A stretch of 64,000 bases of DNA from Pseudomonas sp. JQ170C (GCF_035581345.1 NZ_CP141608.1:1-64000), one strand, 5' to 3'; counted from the stretch's first letter, positions 48,601-57,971 are shown. Notes: generated by a model not told the origin, from the letters alone. Numbers and translations: made by a program.

Positions 48601-49662
48601 ATGTCTACACCTCAAGGCCCGGTGCGGGGGCGTGGTACCACAAGCAATCCGCATAACCGCTTCGCCCCGAACCGTTCGGTGGCCGAGGACGATGGCTGGT
48701 ATCAGGAAGTGCCCCTGACCCAGGGCACCGAAGTGCGGATCGAAACCGCCAAGACCATCATCACCCGCAACAACTCGCCCGACCTGCCTTTCGACCGCTC
48801 GATCAATCCTTATCGTGGTTGTGAGCACGGCTGCATCTACTGCTATGCGCGGCCCAGCCATGCCTATTGGGATCTGTCGCCCGGGCTGGACTTTGAAACC
48901 AAGTTGATCGCCAAGACCAACGCGGCGGCGGTGCTTGAACAGCAATTGAGCAAGCCGGGGTACGTCTGCGCGCCAATCAACCTGGGCTCCAATACCGACC
49001 CCTACCAGCCCATAGAACGGGAACAGAAACTGACCCGGCGCCTGCTTGAAGTGCTACTGCGTTACCGCCACCCGGTCACCATCGTCACCAAGGGTTCGCT
49101 GATCCTGCGCGACCTAGATCTGCTGGCCGAATTGGCCCAGCAACGGCTGGTTGCCGTGATGATCAGCCTCACCACCCTGGATGACGAGCTCAAGCGCACC
49201 CTTGAACCCCGCGCCGCAGCACCCAAGGCGCGACTGCGGGCCATCCGTGTACTGAGTGAGGCAGGCATTCCTGTTGGCGTACTGTGCTCACCCATGATCC
49301 CGATGATCAACGACAGCGAGCTTGAGCATCTGCTTGAGGCGGCCAAGGCGGCGGGCGCGCTCAGTGCGGCCTATATGATGCTGCGTCTGCCCCTGGAAGT
49401 AGCGCCGCTGTTTGAGCAATGGCTGCAGGACCATTACCCGCAGCGGGCCAATCATGTCTTGAGCCTGATCCGCCAAAGTCGTGGTGGCGAGTTGTACGAC
49501 AGTCGCTTTGGCGCACGGATGCGCGGTGAGGGTGTGTTTGCCGAGTTGCTGGCGCAACGCTTCAGCAAGGCTATTCGTCGCCTGGAGCTCAACCGGCGCG
49601 AAGGCTATGCCCTTGATTGCAGTGCGTTTTGTCCGCCGGGTGGGCAGATGTCGCTACTGTGA
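48601..49662 (+). CDS. PA0069-family radical SAM protein, SOS-controlled
   Basis: This 353-residue radical SAM enzyme binds its 4Fe-4S cluster through Cys74, Cys78 and Cys81 in RGCEHGCIYCYARPSHAYW (CX3CX2C). The family is distantly related to spore photoproduct lyase. NLGSNTDPYQPIERE and TKGSLILRDLDLL are typical of this group. The LexA box directly upstream agrees with PA0069 belonging to the LexA regulon in P. aeruginosa, so a DNA-damage role is likely; the reaction is not known. Confidence 0.87.
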   Translation: MSTPQGPVRGRGTTSNPHNRFAPNRSVAEDDGWYQEVPLTQGTEVRIETAKTIITRNNSPDLPFDRSINPYRGCEHGCIYCYARPSHAYWDLSPGLDFETKLIAKTNAAAVLEQQLSKPGYVCAPINLGSNTDPYQPIEREQKLTRRLLEVLLRYRHPVTIVTKGSLILRDLDLLAELAQQRLVAVMISLTTLDDELKRTLEPRAAAPKARLRAIRVLSEAGIPVGVLCSPMIPMINDSELEHLLEAAKAAGALSAAYMMLRLPLEVAPLFEQWLQDHYPQRANHVLSLIRQSRGGELYDSRFGARMRGEGVFAELLAQRFSKAIRRLELNRREGYALDCSAFCPPGGQMSLL

Positions 49663-49908
49663 AAAGCAATAATGGGTATTGGCCATTAATGTTTTTTTGA
49701 TACTATCCGGTGCACTTGTTTCATAGCCTGGAACGCCCGTTCTAGAGCCTCTGAATTCAGTTTGAGTTAAGTTTCGCCGAGTAGCGTAGGAATTCAGCCA
49801 ACGAATTAAGTGATTATTGGCTGGCACTTGTCATCTAATTGCCATGTGCTGTTCCAATCATCAACCCGGTAAAATGGACTTAACCTAAACCGTCAAAGAG
49901 GATGAAAC

Positions 49909-50628
49909 ATGCCCGTAAAGGACCCATCCAAGGCTGTCCCGGAAGTTCCTGCCGAGAGTGCCGATGCCGCCCTGAAGCATATCGTCGACGGCTTTCTGCG
50001 GTTTCACCATGACGTCTTCCCTGAACAGCAGGAGCTGTTCAAGAAGCTCGCCACCGCGCAGACGCCCCGTGCGATGTTCATCACCTGTGCCGACTCACGC
50101 ATCGTGCCTGAGCTGATCACCCAGAGCTCGCCGGGCGATCTGTTCGTCACGCGTAACGTCGGTAACGTCGTGCCGCCCTACGGGCAGATGAACGGCGGCG
50201 TCTCCACCGCCATCGAATATGCCGTCCTGGCACTGGGCGTACACCACATCATCATCTGCGGTCACTCCGACTGCGGCGCCATGCGCGCGGTGCTCAACCC
50301 CAATAGCCTGGAGAAGATGCCGACGGTCAAAGCCTGGTTGCGCCATGCCGAAGTGGCTCGCACCGTGGTTGAAGACAATTGCTCATGCGGCAGCGAGCAC
50401 GAAAGCATGCAGGTGCTGACCAAGGAAAACGTCATCGCCCAGCTGCACCACCTGCGCACCCACCCTTCCGTCGCCTCGCGCCTGGCGGCTGGCCAGTTGT
50501 ATATCCATGGCTGGATCTATGACATCGAAACCAGCCAGATCGAAGCGTACGACGCCGGCAGCGACAGCTTCCTGCCCCTGGCCGCAGGCCAGCCAATTCC
50601 CTGCGCAACACCCAGAGGCCGCTACTAA
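49909..50628 (+). CDS. can: Beta-class carbonic anhydrase
   Basis: This zinc enzyme interconverts CO2 and bicarbonate. The 239 residues contain the zinc ligands Cys60, His119 and Cys122 with the Asp62/Arg64 dyad in TCADSR, and GHSDCGAM. AGAGGATG precedes the start. It lies 186 bp upstream of a SulP transporter, a pairing that suggests bicarbonate handling. The 246-bp gap upstream is AT-rich and should hold the promoter, but I could not fix clear boxes. A hairpin follows at 50662-50684. Confidence 0.94.
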   Translation: MPVKDPSKAVPEVPAESADAALKHIVDGFLRFHHDVFPEQQELFKKLATAQTPRAMFITCADSRIVPELITQSSPGDLFVTRNVGNVVPPYGQMNGGVSTAIEYAVLALGVHHIIICGHSDCGAMRAVLNPNSLEKMPTVKAWLRHAEVARTVVEDNCSCGSEHESMQVLTKENVIAQLHHLRTHPSVASRLAAGQLYIHGWIYDIETSQIEAYDAGSDSFLPLAAGQPIPCATPRGRY

Positions 50629-50661
50629 GCGTCCCAGAAACCCCGCGACACGCTGATTGAT

Positions 50662-50684
50662 GGCCGCACCTGCAAGGTGCGGCC
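50662..50684. other. Hairpin downstream of can
   Basis: Perfect stem GGCCGCACCT-GCA-AGGTGCGGCC. There is no T-run after it, so it may stabilise the can mRNA or terminate weakly. Confidence 0.5.
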
Positions 50685-50814
50685 TGGTCATCGGCTGCCT
50701 TGAATTCCCCTGATTGCCTGCCGGCTCGTCTGGCGGTCTGCGCCTGCGCGTCTGTCAGGGGGTGTGCCATCGGCCATCGGAATGGCTGTGAAACGATAAA
50801 GAAGGAGTGACACG

Positions 50815-52347
50815 GTGAACAAGACACAAGTCAAAGCGGCTTTGCCGCGTGAGCTGCTGGCCTCGGTGGTGGTATTTCTGGTGGCCCTGCCGTTGTGCAT
50901 GGGCATTGCCATTGCTTCCGGCCTGCCGCCGGCCAAAGGCCTGATCACAGGAATCATCGGCGGCATCGTGGTGGGCTGGCTGGCCGGTTCGCCCTTGCAG
51001 GTCAGTGGGCCGGCGGCAGGCCTTGCGGTATTGGTATTCGAGTTGGTGCGCGAGCATGGCGTGGCCATGCTGGGCCCCATCCTGCTACTGGCCGGATTGC
51101 TGCAGTTGCTGGCGGGGCGCTTGCGCCTGGGCTGCTGGTTTCGGGTTACGGCGCCGGCCGTGGTCTATGGCATGTTGGCCGGCATTGGCGTGCTGATCGT
51201 GCTGTCCCAGGTGCACGTGATGTTCGATAGCGCGCCGCAGCCCTCGGGGCTGGCGAATCTGATGGGTTTTCCGGCCACGGTGCAAAAGGCACTGCCGTTT
51301 GAAACGGCAGGGAATGGCTGGCAAGCGGGTGCATTGGGGCTGGGTACCATTGCCGTGATGTGGGGGTGGGAGCGCTTGCGGCCGCAAGCCTTGCGCTTCG
51401 TGCCCGGGGCCCTCTTGGGCGTTGCCCTGATGACAGCGATCAGCATCTGGCTGGCGTTGCCGGTGAACCGGGTGCAGGTGCCAGCTGACCTGAGCCAGGC
51501 CATCGACTGGTTGCGGCCGGCCGACCTGCTCAATCTTGCTGATCCCACGTTGTTGGTTGCCGCCTTTGCCCTGGCCTTCATTGCCAGTGCCGAAACCTTG
51601 CTGTCGGCGGCGGCGGTGGACCGGATGCACAACGGCCAACGCTCGGATTTTGACCGCGAACTTTCCGCCCAGGGTATTGGCAATATGCTCTGCGGGGTGC
51701 TGGGTGCGTTGCCAATGACCGGCGTGATTGTGCGCAGCTCAGCCAATGTACAGGCCGGCGCCCGCACACGGTTTTCGGCGATTCTGCATGGGGGGTGGTT
51801 GCTGGCGTTTGTGGTAGTGCTCAGCAGTGTGCTGCAGCAAATACCGGTGGCGAGCCTGGCGGGGGTGCTGGTCTATACCGGGATCAAATTGGTCGACTTC
51901 AAGGCGTTTCGCGGTTTGAGCCGGTATGGTCGGATGCCGATGTTCACCTATGCCGCGACGGCGCTGGCGATCATCTTCACTGACCTGCTGACCGGCGTTC
52001 TGCTTGGCTTTGCCCTGACGCTGCTGAAGCTGGCGCTCAAGGCGGCGCGCTTGAAGATCAGCCTAGTCAGCCTCACTACGCCTGGGCATATGGAGCTCAG
52101 GTTGAGCGGTGCGGCGACCTTTCTCAAGGTTCCGGCGCTGGCTCAGGCGCTGGAAGGTATTGCGCCCGGTACCACGCTGAATGTACCGCTGGCCAATCTC
52201 AGCTACATCGATCATTCGTGCCTCGAATTGCTTGAGGATTGGGGGCGGGCCAATGCGGGCAAGGGGTCAAGGTTGGTGATCGAACAGCGTCGACTGAAGC
52301 GGCGGGTTGAAGGGCGGGTGCGCACGACTGTCGGCTTGGGCGTTTGA
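50815..52347 (+). CDS. SulP-family transporter, probable bicarbonate or sulfate importer
   Basis: This 510-residue protein has about 10-12 membrane segments (PRELLASVVVFLVALPLCMG is the first) and a short C-terminal STAS domain (about 415-495, NVPLANLSYIDHSCLELL). The start is GTG with AGAAGGAGTGA upstream. Its neighbour is a beta carbonic anhydrase, the arrangement seen for SulP bicarbonate transporters, so bicarbonate is a reasonable substrate (inference). It is clearly a different subgroup from the SulP protein at 30553, with a different N-terminus. Confidence 0.87.
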   Translation: MNKTQVKAALPRELLASVVVFLVALPLCMGIAIASGLPPAKGLITGIIGGIVVGWLAGSPLQVSGPAAGLAVLVFELVREHGVAMLGPILLLAGLLQLLAGRLRLGCWFRVTAPAVVYGMLAGIGVLIVLSQVHVMFDSAPQPSGLANLMGFPATVQKALPFETAGNGWQAGALGLGTIAVMWGWERLRPQALRFVPGALLGVALMTAISIWLALPVNRVQVPADLSQAIDWLRPADLLNLADPTLLVAAFALAFIASAETLLSAAAVDRMHNGQRSDFDRELSAQGIGNMLCGVLGALPMTGVIVRSSANVQAGARTRFSAILHGGWLLAFVVVLSSVLQQIPVASLAGVLVYTGIKLVDFKAFRGLSRYGRMPMFTYAATALAIIFTDLLTGVLLGFALTLLKLALKAARLKISLVSLTTPGHMELRLSGAATFLKVPALAQALEGIAPGTTLNVPLANLSYIDHSCLELLEDWGRANAGKGSRLVIEQRRLKRRVEGRVRTTVGLGV

Positions 52348-52353
52348 GCTAAG

Positions 52354-52412
52354 CAATCGCCGGCAACACCGGCTCCCACAAGGTCTGTGGGAGCCGGTGT
52401 TGCCGGCGATTG
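52354..52412. repeat. Second-type palindromic repeat (CAATCGCCGGCAACACCGGC)
   Basis: Arms CAATCGCCGGCAACACCGGC and the exact complement enclose TCCCACAAGGTCTGTGGGA. It differs in sequence from the seven CGCGGGG-type REPs but occupies the same kind of place, a convergent junction, 6 bp after the SulP stop. Confidence 0.88.
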
Positions 52413-52415
52413 ATG

Positions 52416-53063
52416 TCAGGCCGACTGATCTAGTTCCAGCCCTACGCCCAGTTGGCGCGACAGGCACGGCCAGCGCTTCCACGCGGCGCCTGTTTCCGGG
52501 CTGCTCAGCTTCTCGCGGTACTGCTCCACCGACTCCAGTGCGAAGCTCTCTTCATTGAGCATTTCGTCCACCGAGTGGTGCACCACTTCGTCCAACTGAT
52601 TGGCGAACTCTTCACCGATCAGCTGGTGGGCGATCAGGTTGGCCACGGTGGTGTCCAGAGGGATCAGCGGCTGATTGAAGTGCTTGATGTACAGGTCGTT
52701 CACTTCTTCCACCAGGCGATGCGCCAGGTAGGCTTCGTCCAGCAAACATCCCAGGCCCAGGTGGGTGTTGGTGATGGCGGGCGGTTGCAGGAAGTACTGC
52801 TCGGCGATTTTCAGCACCGGCTTGATCTGCGATTCGATTCCGGCCTCGCGGGCAACGGAATTGGCGGCTTCCAGCATTTCTGGAACCTGCTCGATATAAG
52901 CACCGACGAAGCGGGCCAATGCACCTTGTGCGTCGATTTCAGGTAGCTGGATCGAGGGGTGCAGGTGTGGCAGTTGTTGGACGAGTTGCTCTTTCAGTTG
53001 GCCGGTTTCGGTCTCATGTTGATGGGCACGGGTAATCTGCTCGCGCAAAGCGGCGATGTTCAT
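52416..53063 (-). CDS. Conserved Pseudomonas protein of unknown function
   Basis: This 215-residue soluble, mostly helical, acidic protein has no signal peptide and no motif I recognise. ITNTHLGLGCLLDEAYLAHRLVEEVNDLY is the most distinctive stretch (residues about 108-136, quoted in full only to point to it by position). I start at MNIAALREQI; nine upstream codons are open. It is divergent from the cytochrome oxidase operon, where a gene of this kind is also found in P. aeruginosa. Confidence 0.75.
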   Translation of the reverse strand: MNIAALREQITRAHQHETETGQLKEQLVQQLPHLHPSIQLPEIDAQGALARFVGAYIEQVPEMLEAANSVAREAGIESQIKPVLKIAEQYFLQPPAITNTHLGLGCLLDEAYLAHRLVEEVNDLYIKHFNQPLIPLDTTVANLIAHQLIGEEFANQLDEVVHHSVDEMLNEESFALESVEQYREKLSSPETGAAWKRWPCLSRQLGVGLELDQSA

Positions 53064-53433
53064 GACAACTCCAGGGTAAAGGCGTGACAAACGGAAGACA
53101 CTAAGTTAGCTCTATTCTGAAAATGGCTAAGACGTATTTGGCATAAATCGACGCCACTTGTAGTCAGACGATTATATTGAAATGCCATCATTGTGCCGTA
53201 CGCCAGGCAATCCGCGGGCTGGCGCGCAAACGTTCAACCTGTTGCCTTTGATTTCCTGAGTCGCGTTGCGTGGTCGAGGTCGCTGTCTATACTCCGGTTT
53301 GAAAGTGATTCGCTGATGAGGCCCGACTGCAGTTCGCAGGGGCTCGGTCGTCGAAGTTCGCAGTCTTGGCCGCCGTACCCTTAGCCGTAGGTCCACGCCT
53401 CCGGGATAACAAGAACGATAAGGGGAACCCGCA
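53064..53433. promoter_or_regulatory. Upstream region of the caa3 oxidase operon
   Basis: No gene is visible in these 370 bases. TTGCGT (53266-53271), 16 bases, TATACT (53288-53293) is a plausible sigma-70 promoter for coxB. The part next to the unknown gene (53064-53180) is AT-rich and should hold its promoter. AACAAGAA at 53408-53415, 18 bases before the coxB ATG, matches the Crc/Hfq target motif. Confidence 0.5.
53408..53415 (+). promoter_or_regulatory. Candidate Crc/Hfq target in the coxB leader
   Basis: AACAAGAA is the classical Pseudomonas catabolite-activity motif and lies 18 bases before the coxB ATG, close to the Shine-Dalgarno AAGGGGAA. Confidence 0.4.
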
Positions 53434-54561
53434 ATGATGCGACATCCACATGTCTGGATGGGCCTCCTGTTGTGGTCGGTATTCGGTCAGGCCAACGCCG
53501 CCTGGACCGTGAACATGGCGCCAGGGGCGACTGAAGTCAGCAACGCAGTGTTCGACCTGCACATGACCATCTTCTGGATCTGCGTGATCATTGGCCTGGT
53601 GGTCTTTGGTGCGATGTTCTGGTCGATGATCATCCACCGTCGTTCCACCGGCCAGCAGCCTGCGCATTTTCACGAGCACACCTGGGTCGAGATCATGTGG
53701 ACGGTGGTGCCGTTCCTGATCCTGGTGGCCATGGCCATTCCGGCGACCAAGACCCTGATCGACATCTACGATGCCAGTGAGTCGGATGTGGACATCCAGG
53801 TCACCGGCTATCAGTGGAAGTGGCACTACAAATACCTGGGCCAGGACGTCGAGTTCTTCAGCAACCTGGCCACTCCCGCCGACCAGATCCACAACAAAGC
53901 CCCCAAGGATGAGCATTACCTGCTCGAAGTCGACCAGCCGCTGGTGCTGCCGGTCGGGGCCAAGGTGCGTTTTCTGGTCACGGCTGCCGATGTCATCCAC
54001 TCCTGGTGGGTGCCGGCCTTCGCGGTCAAGCGTGACGCCATCCCGGGCTTCGTCAATGAGGCCTGGACCCGGGTCGAGAAGCCCGGCATCTATCGTGGCC
54101 AATGTACCGAGCTGTGCGGCAAGGACCACGGCTTCATGCCGGTGGTGGTCGAGGTCAAGTCCAAGGCCGACTACGACACCTGGCTCGGCGAGCGCAAGGC
54201 CGAAGCCGCCAAGCTCAAGGAGCTGACCAGCAAGGAATGGACGCTGCAGGAGCTGGTCGAGCGTGGCGACAAGGTCTATCACACCACTTGCGTGGCCTGT
54301 CACCAGGCCGAAGGCCAGGGCTTGCCGCCGATGTTCCCGGCTCTCAAGGGCTCGAAGATCGCCATCGGACCGAAGGAAGATCACCTGAGCATTGTCTTCC
54401 ATGGCAAGCCGGGCACCGCCATGGCCGCCTTCGGCAAACAACTGTCGGAAGTGGATATCGCCGCGGTAGTGACCTACGAACGTAACGCCTGGGGCAACAA
54501 CAAGGGCGACATGGTCACGCCAAAAGATGTGCTGGCGCTCAAGCAGGCAGAAAGCAAATGA
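53434..54561 (+). CDS. coxB: caa3-type cytochrome c oxidase subunit II
   Basis: This subunit accepts electrons from cytochrome c. The 375 residues have a signal peptide (cut after QANA), two membrane segments (about 43-66 and 87-108), and a CuA domain with His189, Cys224, Cys228, His232 and Met235 (QCTELCGKDHGFM). A fused C-terminal cytochrome c domain carries the heme site CVACH at 286-290 and the probable distal ligand Met330. The fusion defines the caa3 type. It is the first gene of the cox operon. Confidence 0.96.
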   Translation: MMRHPHVWMGLLLWSVFGQANAAWTVNMAPGATEVSNAVFDLHMTIFWICVIIGLVVFGAMFWSMIIHRRSTGQQPAHFHEHTWVEIMWTVVPFLILVAMAIPATKTLIDIYDASESDVDIQVTGYQWKWHYKYLGQDVEFFSNLATPADQIHNKAPKDEHYLLEVDQPLVLPVGAKVRFLVTAADVIHSWWVPAFAVKRDAIPGFVNEAWTRVEKPGIYRGQCTELCGKDHGFMPVVVEVKSKADYDTWLGERKAEAAKLKELTSKEWTLQELVERGDKVYHTTCVACHQAEGQGLPPMFPALKGSKIAIGPKEDHLSIVFHGKPGTAMAAFGKQLSEVDIAAVVTYERNAWGNNKGDMVTPKDVLALKQAESK

Positions 54562-54613
54562 GCCGGCTTGACGCGTGTACCCGCACCAGCCACCGGACTG
54601 CAGGAGACAGGAC

Positions 54614-56203
54614 ATGAGCGCAGTGATCGACGACCACAGCCACGGTCATGACCACGCCCACGGACCGGCCAAGGGCCTGATGCGTTGGGTGCTGACCACC
54701 AACCATAAAGACATCGGCACGATGTACCTGTGGTTCAGCTTCATCGCCTTCCTGCTCGGTGGCTCCTTCGCCATGGTGATCCGCGCCGAGCTGTTCCAGC
54801 CGGGCCTGCAGATCGTGCAGCCGGAATTCTTCAACCAGATGACCACCATGCATGGGCTGGTGATGGTGTTCGGTGCGGTCATGCCGGCCTTCGTCGGCCT
54901 GGCCAACTGGATGATCCCGCTGATGATCGGGGCGCCGGACATGGCCCTGCCACGGATGAACAACTTCAGTTTCTGGCTGTTGCCGGCGGCCTTCCTTCTA
55001 TTGGTCTCGACCTTGTTCATGCCCGGTGGCGGGCCGAACTTCGGCTGGACCTTCTACGCGCCGCTATCGACTACCTACGCGCCGGAAAGCGTGACCTTCT
55101 TCATTTTTGCCATTCACCTGATGGGCATCAGTTCGATCATGGGCGCGATCAACGTGATCGCCACCATTCTCAACCTGCGTGCCCCGGGCATGACCTTGAT
55201 GAAGATGCCGTTGTTCGTCTGGACCTGGCTGATCACTGCATTCCTGCTGATTGCCGTGATGCCGGTACTGGCCGGGGTGGTAACCATGATGCTGATGGAC
55301 ATCCACTTCGGTACCAGCTTCTTCAGTGCCGCCGGTGGCGGTGACCCGGTGTTGTTCCAGCACGTGTTCTGGTTCTTCGGCCACCCCGAGGTGTACATCA
55401 TGATCCTGCCGGCGTTCGGCGCGGTCAGCTCGATCATCCCGGCGTTCTCGCGCAAACCGCTGTTCGGCTATACCTCGATGGTCTACGCCACCGGCGCAAT
55501 TGCTTTCCTTTCCTTTATTGTCTGGGCGCACCACATGTTCGTGGTGGGTATCCCGGTGGTCGGCGAGTTGTTCTTCATGTACGCCACCATGCTGATCGCG
55601 GTGCCCACCGGGGTGAAGGTGTTCAACTGGGTCAGCACCATGTGGGAGGGCTCGCTGACCTTCGAGACGCCGATGCTGTTCGCCATCGCCTTCGTCATCC
55701 TGTTCACCATCGGCGGATTCTCCGGGCTGATGCTGGCCATCGCGCCGGCGGACTTCCAGTACCACGACACCTACTTCGTGGTTGCCCACTTCCACTATGT
55801 ACTGGTGCCCGGTGCGATCTTCGGCATCTTCGCCTCGGCCTATTACTGGCTGCCGAAGTGGACCGGGCACATGTATGACGAAACCCTGGGCAAGCTGCAT
55901 TTCTGGCTGTCGTTCATCGGCATGAACCTGGCGTTCTTCCCGATGCACTTTGTTGGCCTGGCCGGCATGCCGCGGCGGATCCCGGACTACAACCTGCAAT
56001 TTGCCGATTTCAATATGGTCTCCTCGATCGGTGCCTTCACCTTTGGCGCCACGCAGATCTTCTTCCTGTTCATCGTGATCAAGTGCATCCGCGGGGGCAA
56101 ACCTGCGCCGGCCAAACCCTGGGATGGCGCCGAAGGCCTGGAATGGTCGGTGCCGTCACCGGCGCCCTATCACACCTTCCAGACACCACCGGAAGTGAAA
56201 TGA
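54614..56203 (+). CDS. coxA: Cytochrome c oxidase subunit I
   Basis: This is the catalytic subunit with heme a and the a3-CuB site, and it pumps protons. The 529 residues hold 12 membrane segments; FFGHPEVYIMILPAFG supplies the CuB histidine cross-linked to tyrosine, and FVVAHFHYVLVPGA supplies the heme a3 and heme a histidines. The N-terminus is histidine-rich (DDHSHGHDHAHG). AGGAGACAGGAC precedes the ATG at 54614; 13 upstream codons are open. Confidence 0.97.
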   Translation: MSAVIDDHSHGHDHAHGPAKGLMRWVLTTNHKDIGTMYLWFSFIAFLLGGSFAMVIRAELFQPGLQIVQPEFFNQMTTMHGLVMVFGAVMPAFVGLANWMIPLMIGAPDMALPRMNNFSFWLLPAAFLLLVSTLFMPGGGPNFGWTFYAPLSTTYAPESVTFFIFAIHLMGISSIMGAINVIATILNLRAPGMTLMKMPLFVWTWLITAFLLIAVMPVLAGVVTMMLMDIHFGTSFFSAAGGGDPVLFQHVFWFFGHPEVYIMILPAFGAVSSIIPAFSRKPLFGYTSMVYATGAIAFLSFIVWAHHMFVVGIPVVGELFFMYATMLIAVPTGVKVFNWVSTMWEGSLTFETPMLFAIAFVILFTIGGFSGLMLAIAPADFQYHDTYFVVAHFHYVLVPGAIFGIFASAYYWLPKWTGHMYDETLGKLHFWLSFIGMNLAFFPMHFVGLAGMPRRIPDYNLQFADFNMVSSIGAFTFGATQIFFLFIVIKCIRGGKPAPAKPWDGAEGLEWSVPSPAPYHTFQTPPEVK

Positions 56204-56228
56204 ACGGCCAGCGCCGGAGGAGAGAGCC

Positions 56229-56798
56229 ATGAGTGAAGGGACTTCGCTCAAGCGCCTGGTCATGCGGCTGATGCTGTTGACCGTGGTGATGTTTGCCTTC
56301 GGCTTTGCCCTGGTGCCGATCTACGACGTGATGTGCAAGGCCTTCGGTATCAACGGCAAGACCGGCGGACAGTACGAGGGGACGCAGGTCAGTGATCCGA
56401 ACCGCACGGTAAAAGTGCAGTTCATGTCGACCAACGCCAGCGACATGGTCTGGGAGTTCCATTCCACCGCTGACCAGATCGACGTCAATCCCGGTGCGGT
56501 CAATCAGATGGTGTTCATTGCCCGCAACCCGACCGACAGACCCATGAGCGCCCAGGCCATCCCCAGCATTACCCCGGCCGAGGCGGCGGCGTACTTCCAC
56601 AAGACCGAATGCTTCTGCTTTACCCAGCAGGTGCTGCAACCGGGAGAGCGTATCGAAATGCCGGTGCGCTTTATCGTCGACCGCGACCTGCCCAAGGATG
56701 TGAAACACCTGACGCTTGCTTACACGTTGTTCGATATCACCGCTCGCCACCCGCCAGTTGCACAACTGGCGGGCCAGGACGCACAGGGCGCCCGATAA
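56229..56798 (+). CDS. ctaG: Cytochrome oxidase copper-assembly protein CtaG/Cox11
   Basis: CtaG delivers copper to the CuB site of subunit I. The 189 residues contain one N-terminal membrane segment (about 9-30) and the conserved copper motif ECFCFTQQ (Cys128, Cys130) with an additional Cys36 next to the membrane. GGAGGAGAG precedes the start. It is placed between subunits I and III, as usual. Confidence 0.95.
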   Translation: MSEGTSLKRLVMRLMLLTVVMFAFGFALVPIYDVMCKAFGINGKTGGQYEGTQVSDPNRTVKVQFMSTNASDMVWEFHSTADQIDVNPGAVNQMVFIARNPTDRPMSAQAIPSITPAEAAAYFHKTECFCFTQQVLQPGERIEMPVRFIVDRDLPKDVKHLTLAYTLFDITARHPPVAQLAGQDAQGAR

Positions 56799-56810
56799 GG
56801 AGAACACTCA

Positions 56811-57698
56811 ATGGCTTCGCATGAGCACTATTACGTACCGGCGCAAAGCAAGTGGCCGATCATTGCCACCATCGGCATGTTCATCACGGTGTTTGGCCTG
56901 GGCACCTGGTTCAACGACCTCAAGGCCGGACGACCTGACTCTCATGGGCCATGGATTTTCTTCCTGGGTGCGTTGTGCCTGGCCTACATGATGTTCGGCT
57001 GGTTCGGCGCGGTCATCAAAGAGAGCCGCGCCGGGCTCTACAGCCCGCAACTGGACCGCTCGTTCCGCTGGGGCATGTCGTGGTTCATCTTCTCCGAGGT
57101 GATGTTCTTCATCGCCTTTTTTGGTGCCCTGTTCTATGTGCGCACCCTGGCCGGGCCGTGGCTCGGTGGGGAAGGCGCAAAAGGCGTGGCGCACATGCTC
57201 TGGCCGAATTTCGAGTTCGCCTGGCCGCTACTCAATACGCCGGACCCGAAACTCTTTCCGCCCCCCAAGGACATCATCGACCCCTGGCACCTGCCACTGA
57301 TCAACACCATTCTGCTGGTCAGTTCCAGTGTCACGGTGACCATCGCCCACCACGCCCTGCGCAAGAACCACCGGGGGCCGCTCAAGTTCTGGCTGGCACT
57401 GACCATCGTGCTGGGGATCGCCTTCCTGATCTTGCAGGCCTACGAGTATCACGAGGCCTACACCGAGCTCGGCCTGACACTGGGCTCAGGCATCTATGGC
57501 GCGACCTTCTTCATGCTCACAGGTTTTCATGGTGCTCACGTGACCATGGGCACGCTGATCCTGTTCGTGATGCTGATGCGGATCATGCGCGGGCACTTCA
57601 ACGCCGACAAACACTTCGGTTTCGAGGCGGCCAGTTGGTACTGGCACTTCGTGGACGTGGTCTGGGTGGGGCTGTTTATCTTCGTGTATGTGCTGTAG
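56811..57698 (+). CDS. coxC: Cytochrome c oxidase subunit III
   Basis: This subunit stabilises the oxidase core and its proton uptake. The 295 residues have seven membrane segments; the family sequences WGMSWFIFSEVMFFIAFFG and GFHGAHVTMGTLIL are present, and the C-terminus is SWYWHFVDVVWVGLFIFVYV. AAGGAGAAC precedes the start. It ends 6 bp from the stop of a convergent small gene. Confidence 0.96.
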   Translation: MASHEHYYVPAQSKWPIIATIGMFITVFGLGTWFNDLKAGRPDSHGPWIFFLGALCLAYMMFGWFGAVIKESRAGLYSPQLDRSFRWGMSWFIFSEVMFFIAFFGALFYVRTLAGPWLGGEGAKGVAHMLWPNFEFAWPLLNTPDPKLFPPPKDIIDPWHLPLINTILLVSSSVTVTIAHHALRKNHRGPLKFWLALTIVLGIAFLILQAYEYHEAYTELGLTLGSGIYGATFFMLTGFHGAHVTMGTLILFVMLMRIMRGHFNADKHFGFEAASWYWHFVDVVWVGLFIFVYVL

Positions 57699-57704
57699 CG
57701 GTGT

Positions 57705-57908
57705 TCAGAACGGCGCGTGGGAGACCAGCTGTCCGCTGTAGAAGCCCCAGGTAATCAGCGCCAGGGTCAGTGCAGCGAGGGTCACCCGCACCGTCAGGGC
57801 CTTGAGCAGGCGCGTGGAGTGTCCGTCGTCCTTGACCAGAAAGAACAGGCCACTGAACAGGCTGGCGATGGTAGCCAGCAGCATCAGGACAATCGCGGCT
57901 TTAAGCAT
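57705..57908 (-). CDS. DUF2909 twin-transmembrane protein
   Basis: This 67-residue protein has two membrane segments (MLKAAIVLMLLATIASLFSG and VTLAALTLALITWGFYSGQL) joined by a short charged loop. It starts at 57908 with GGAG upstream. It sits in the cox cluster on the opposite strand and is divergent from surf1, as in other pseudomonads. It may assist oxidase assembly, but there is no direct evidence. Confidence 0.85.
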   Translation of the reverse strand: MLKAAIVLMLLATIASLFSGLFFLVKDDGHSTRLLKALTVRVTLAALTLALITWGFYSGQLVSHAPF

Positions 57909-57971
57909 GGCGAAACTCCGGGGGGATGCATCGATGACCTTAAGTATAGCGATTGACCATGGGGTGACCGG

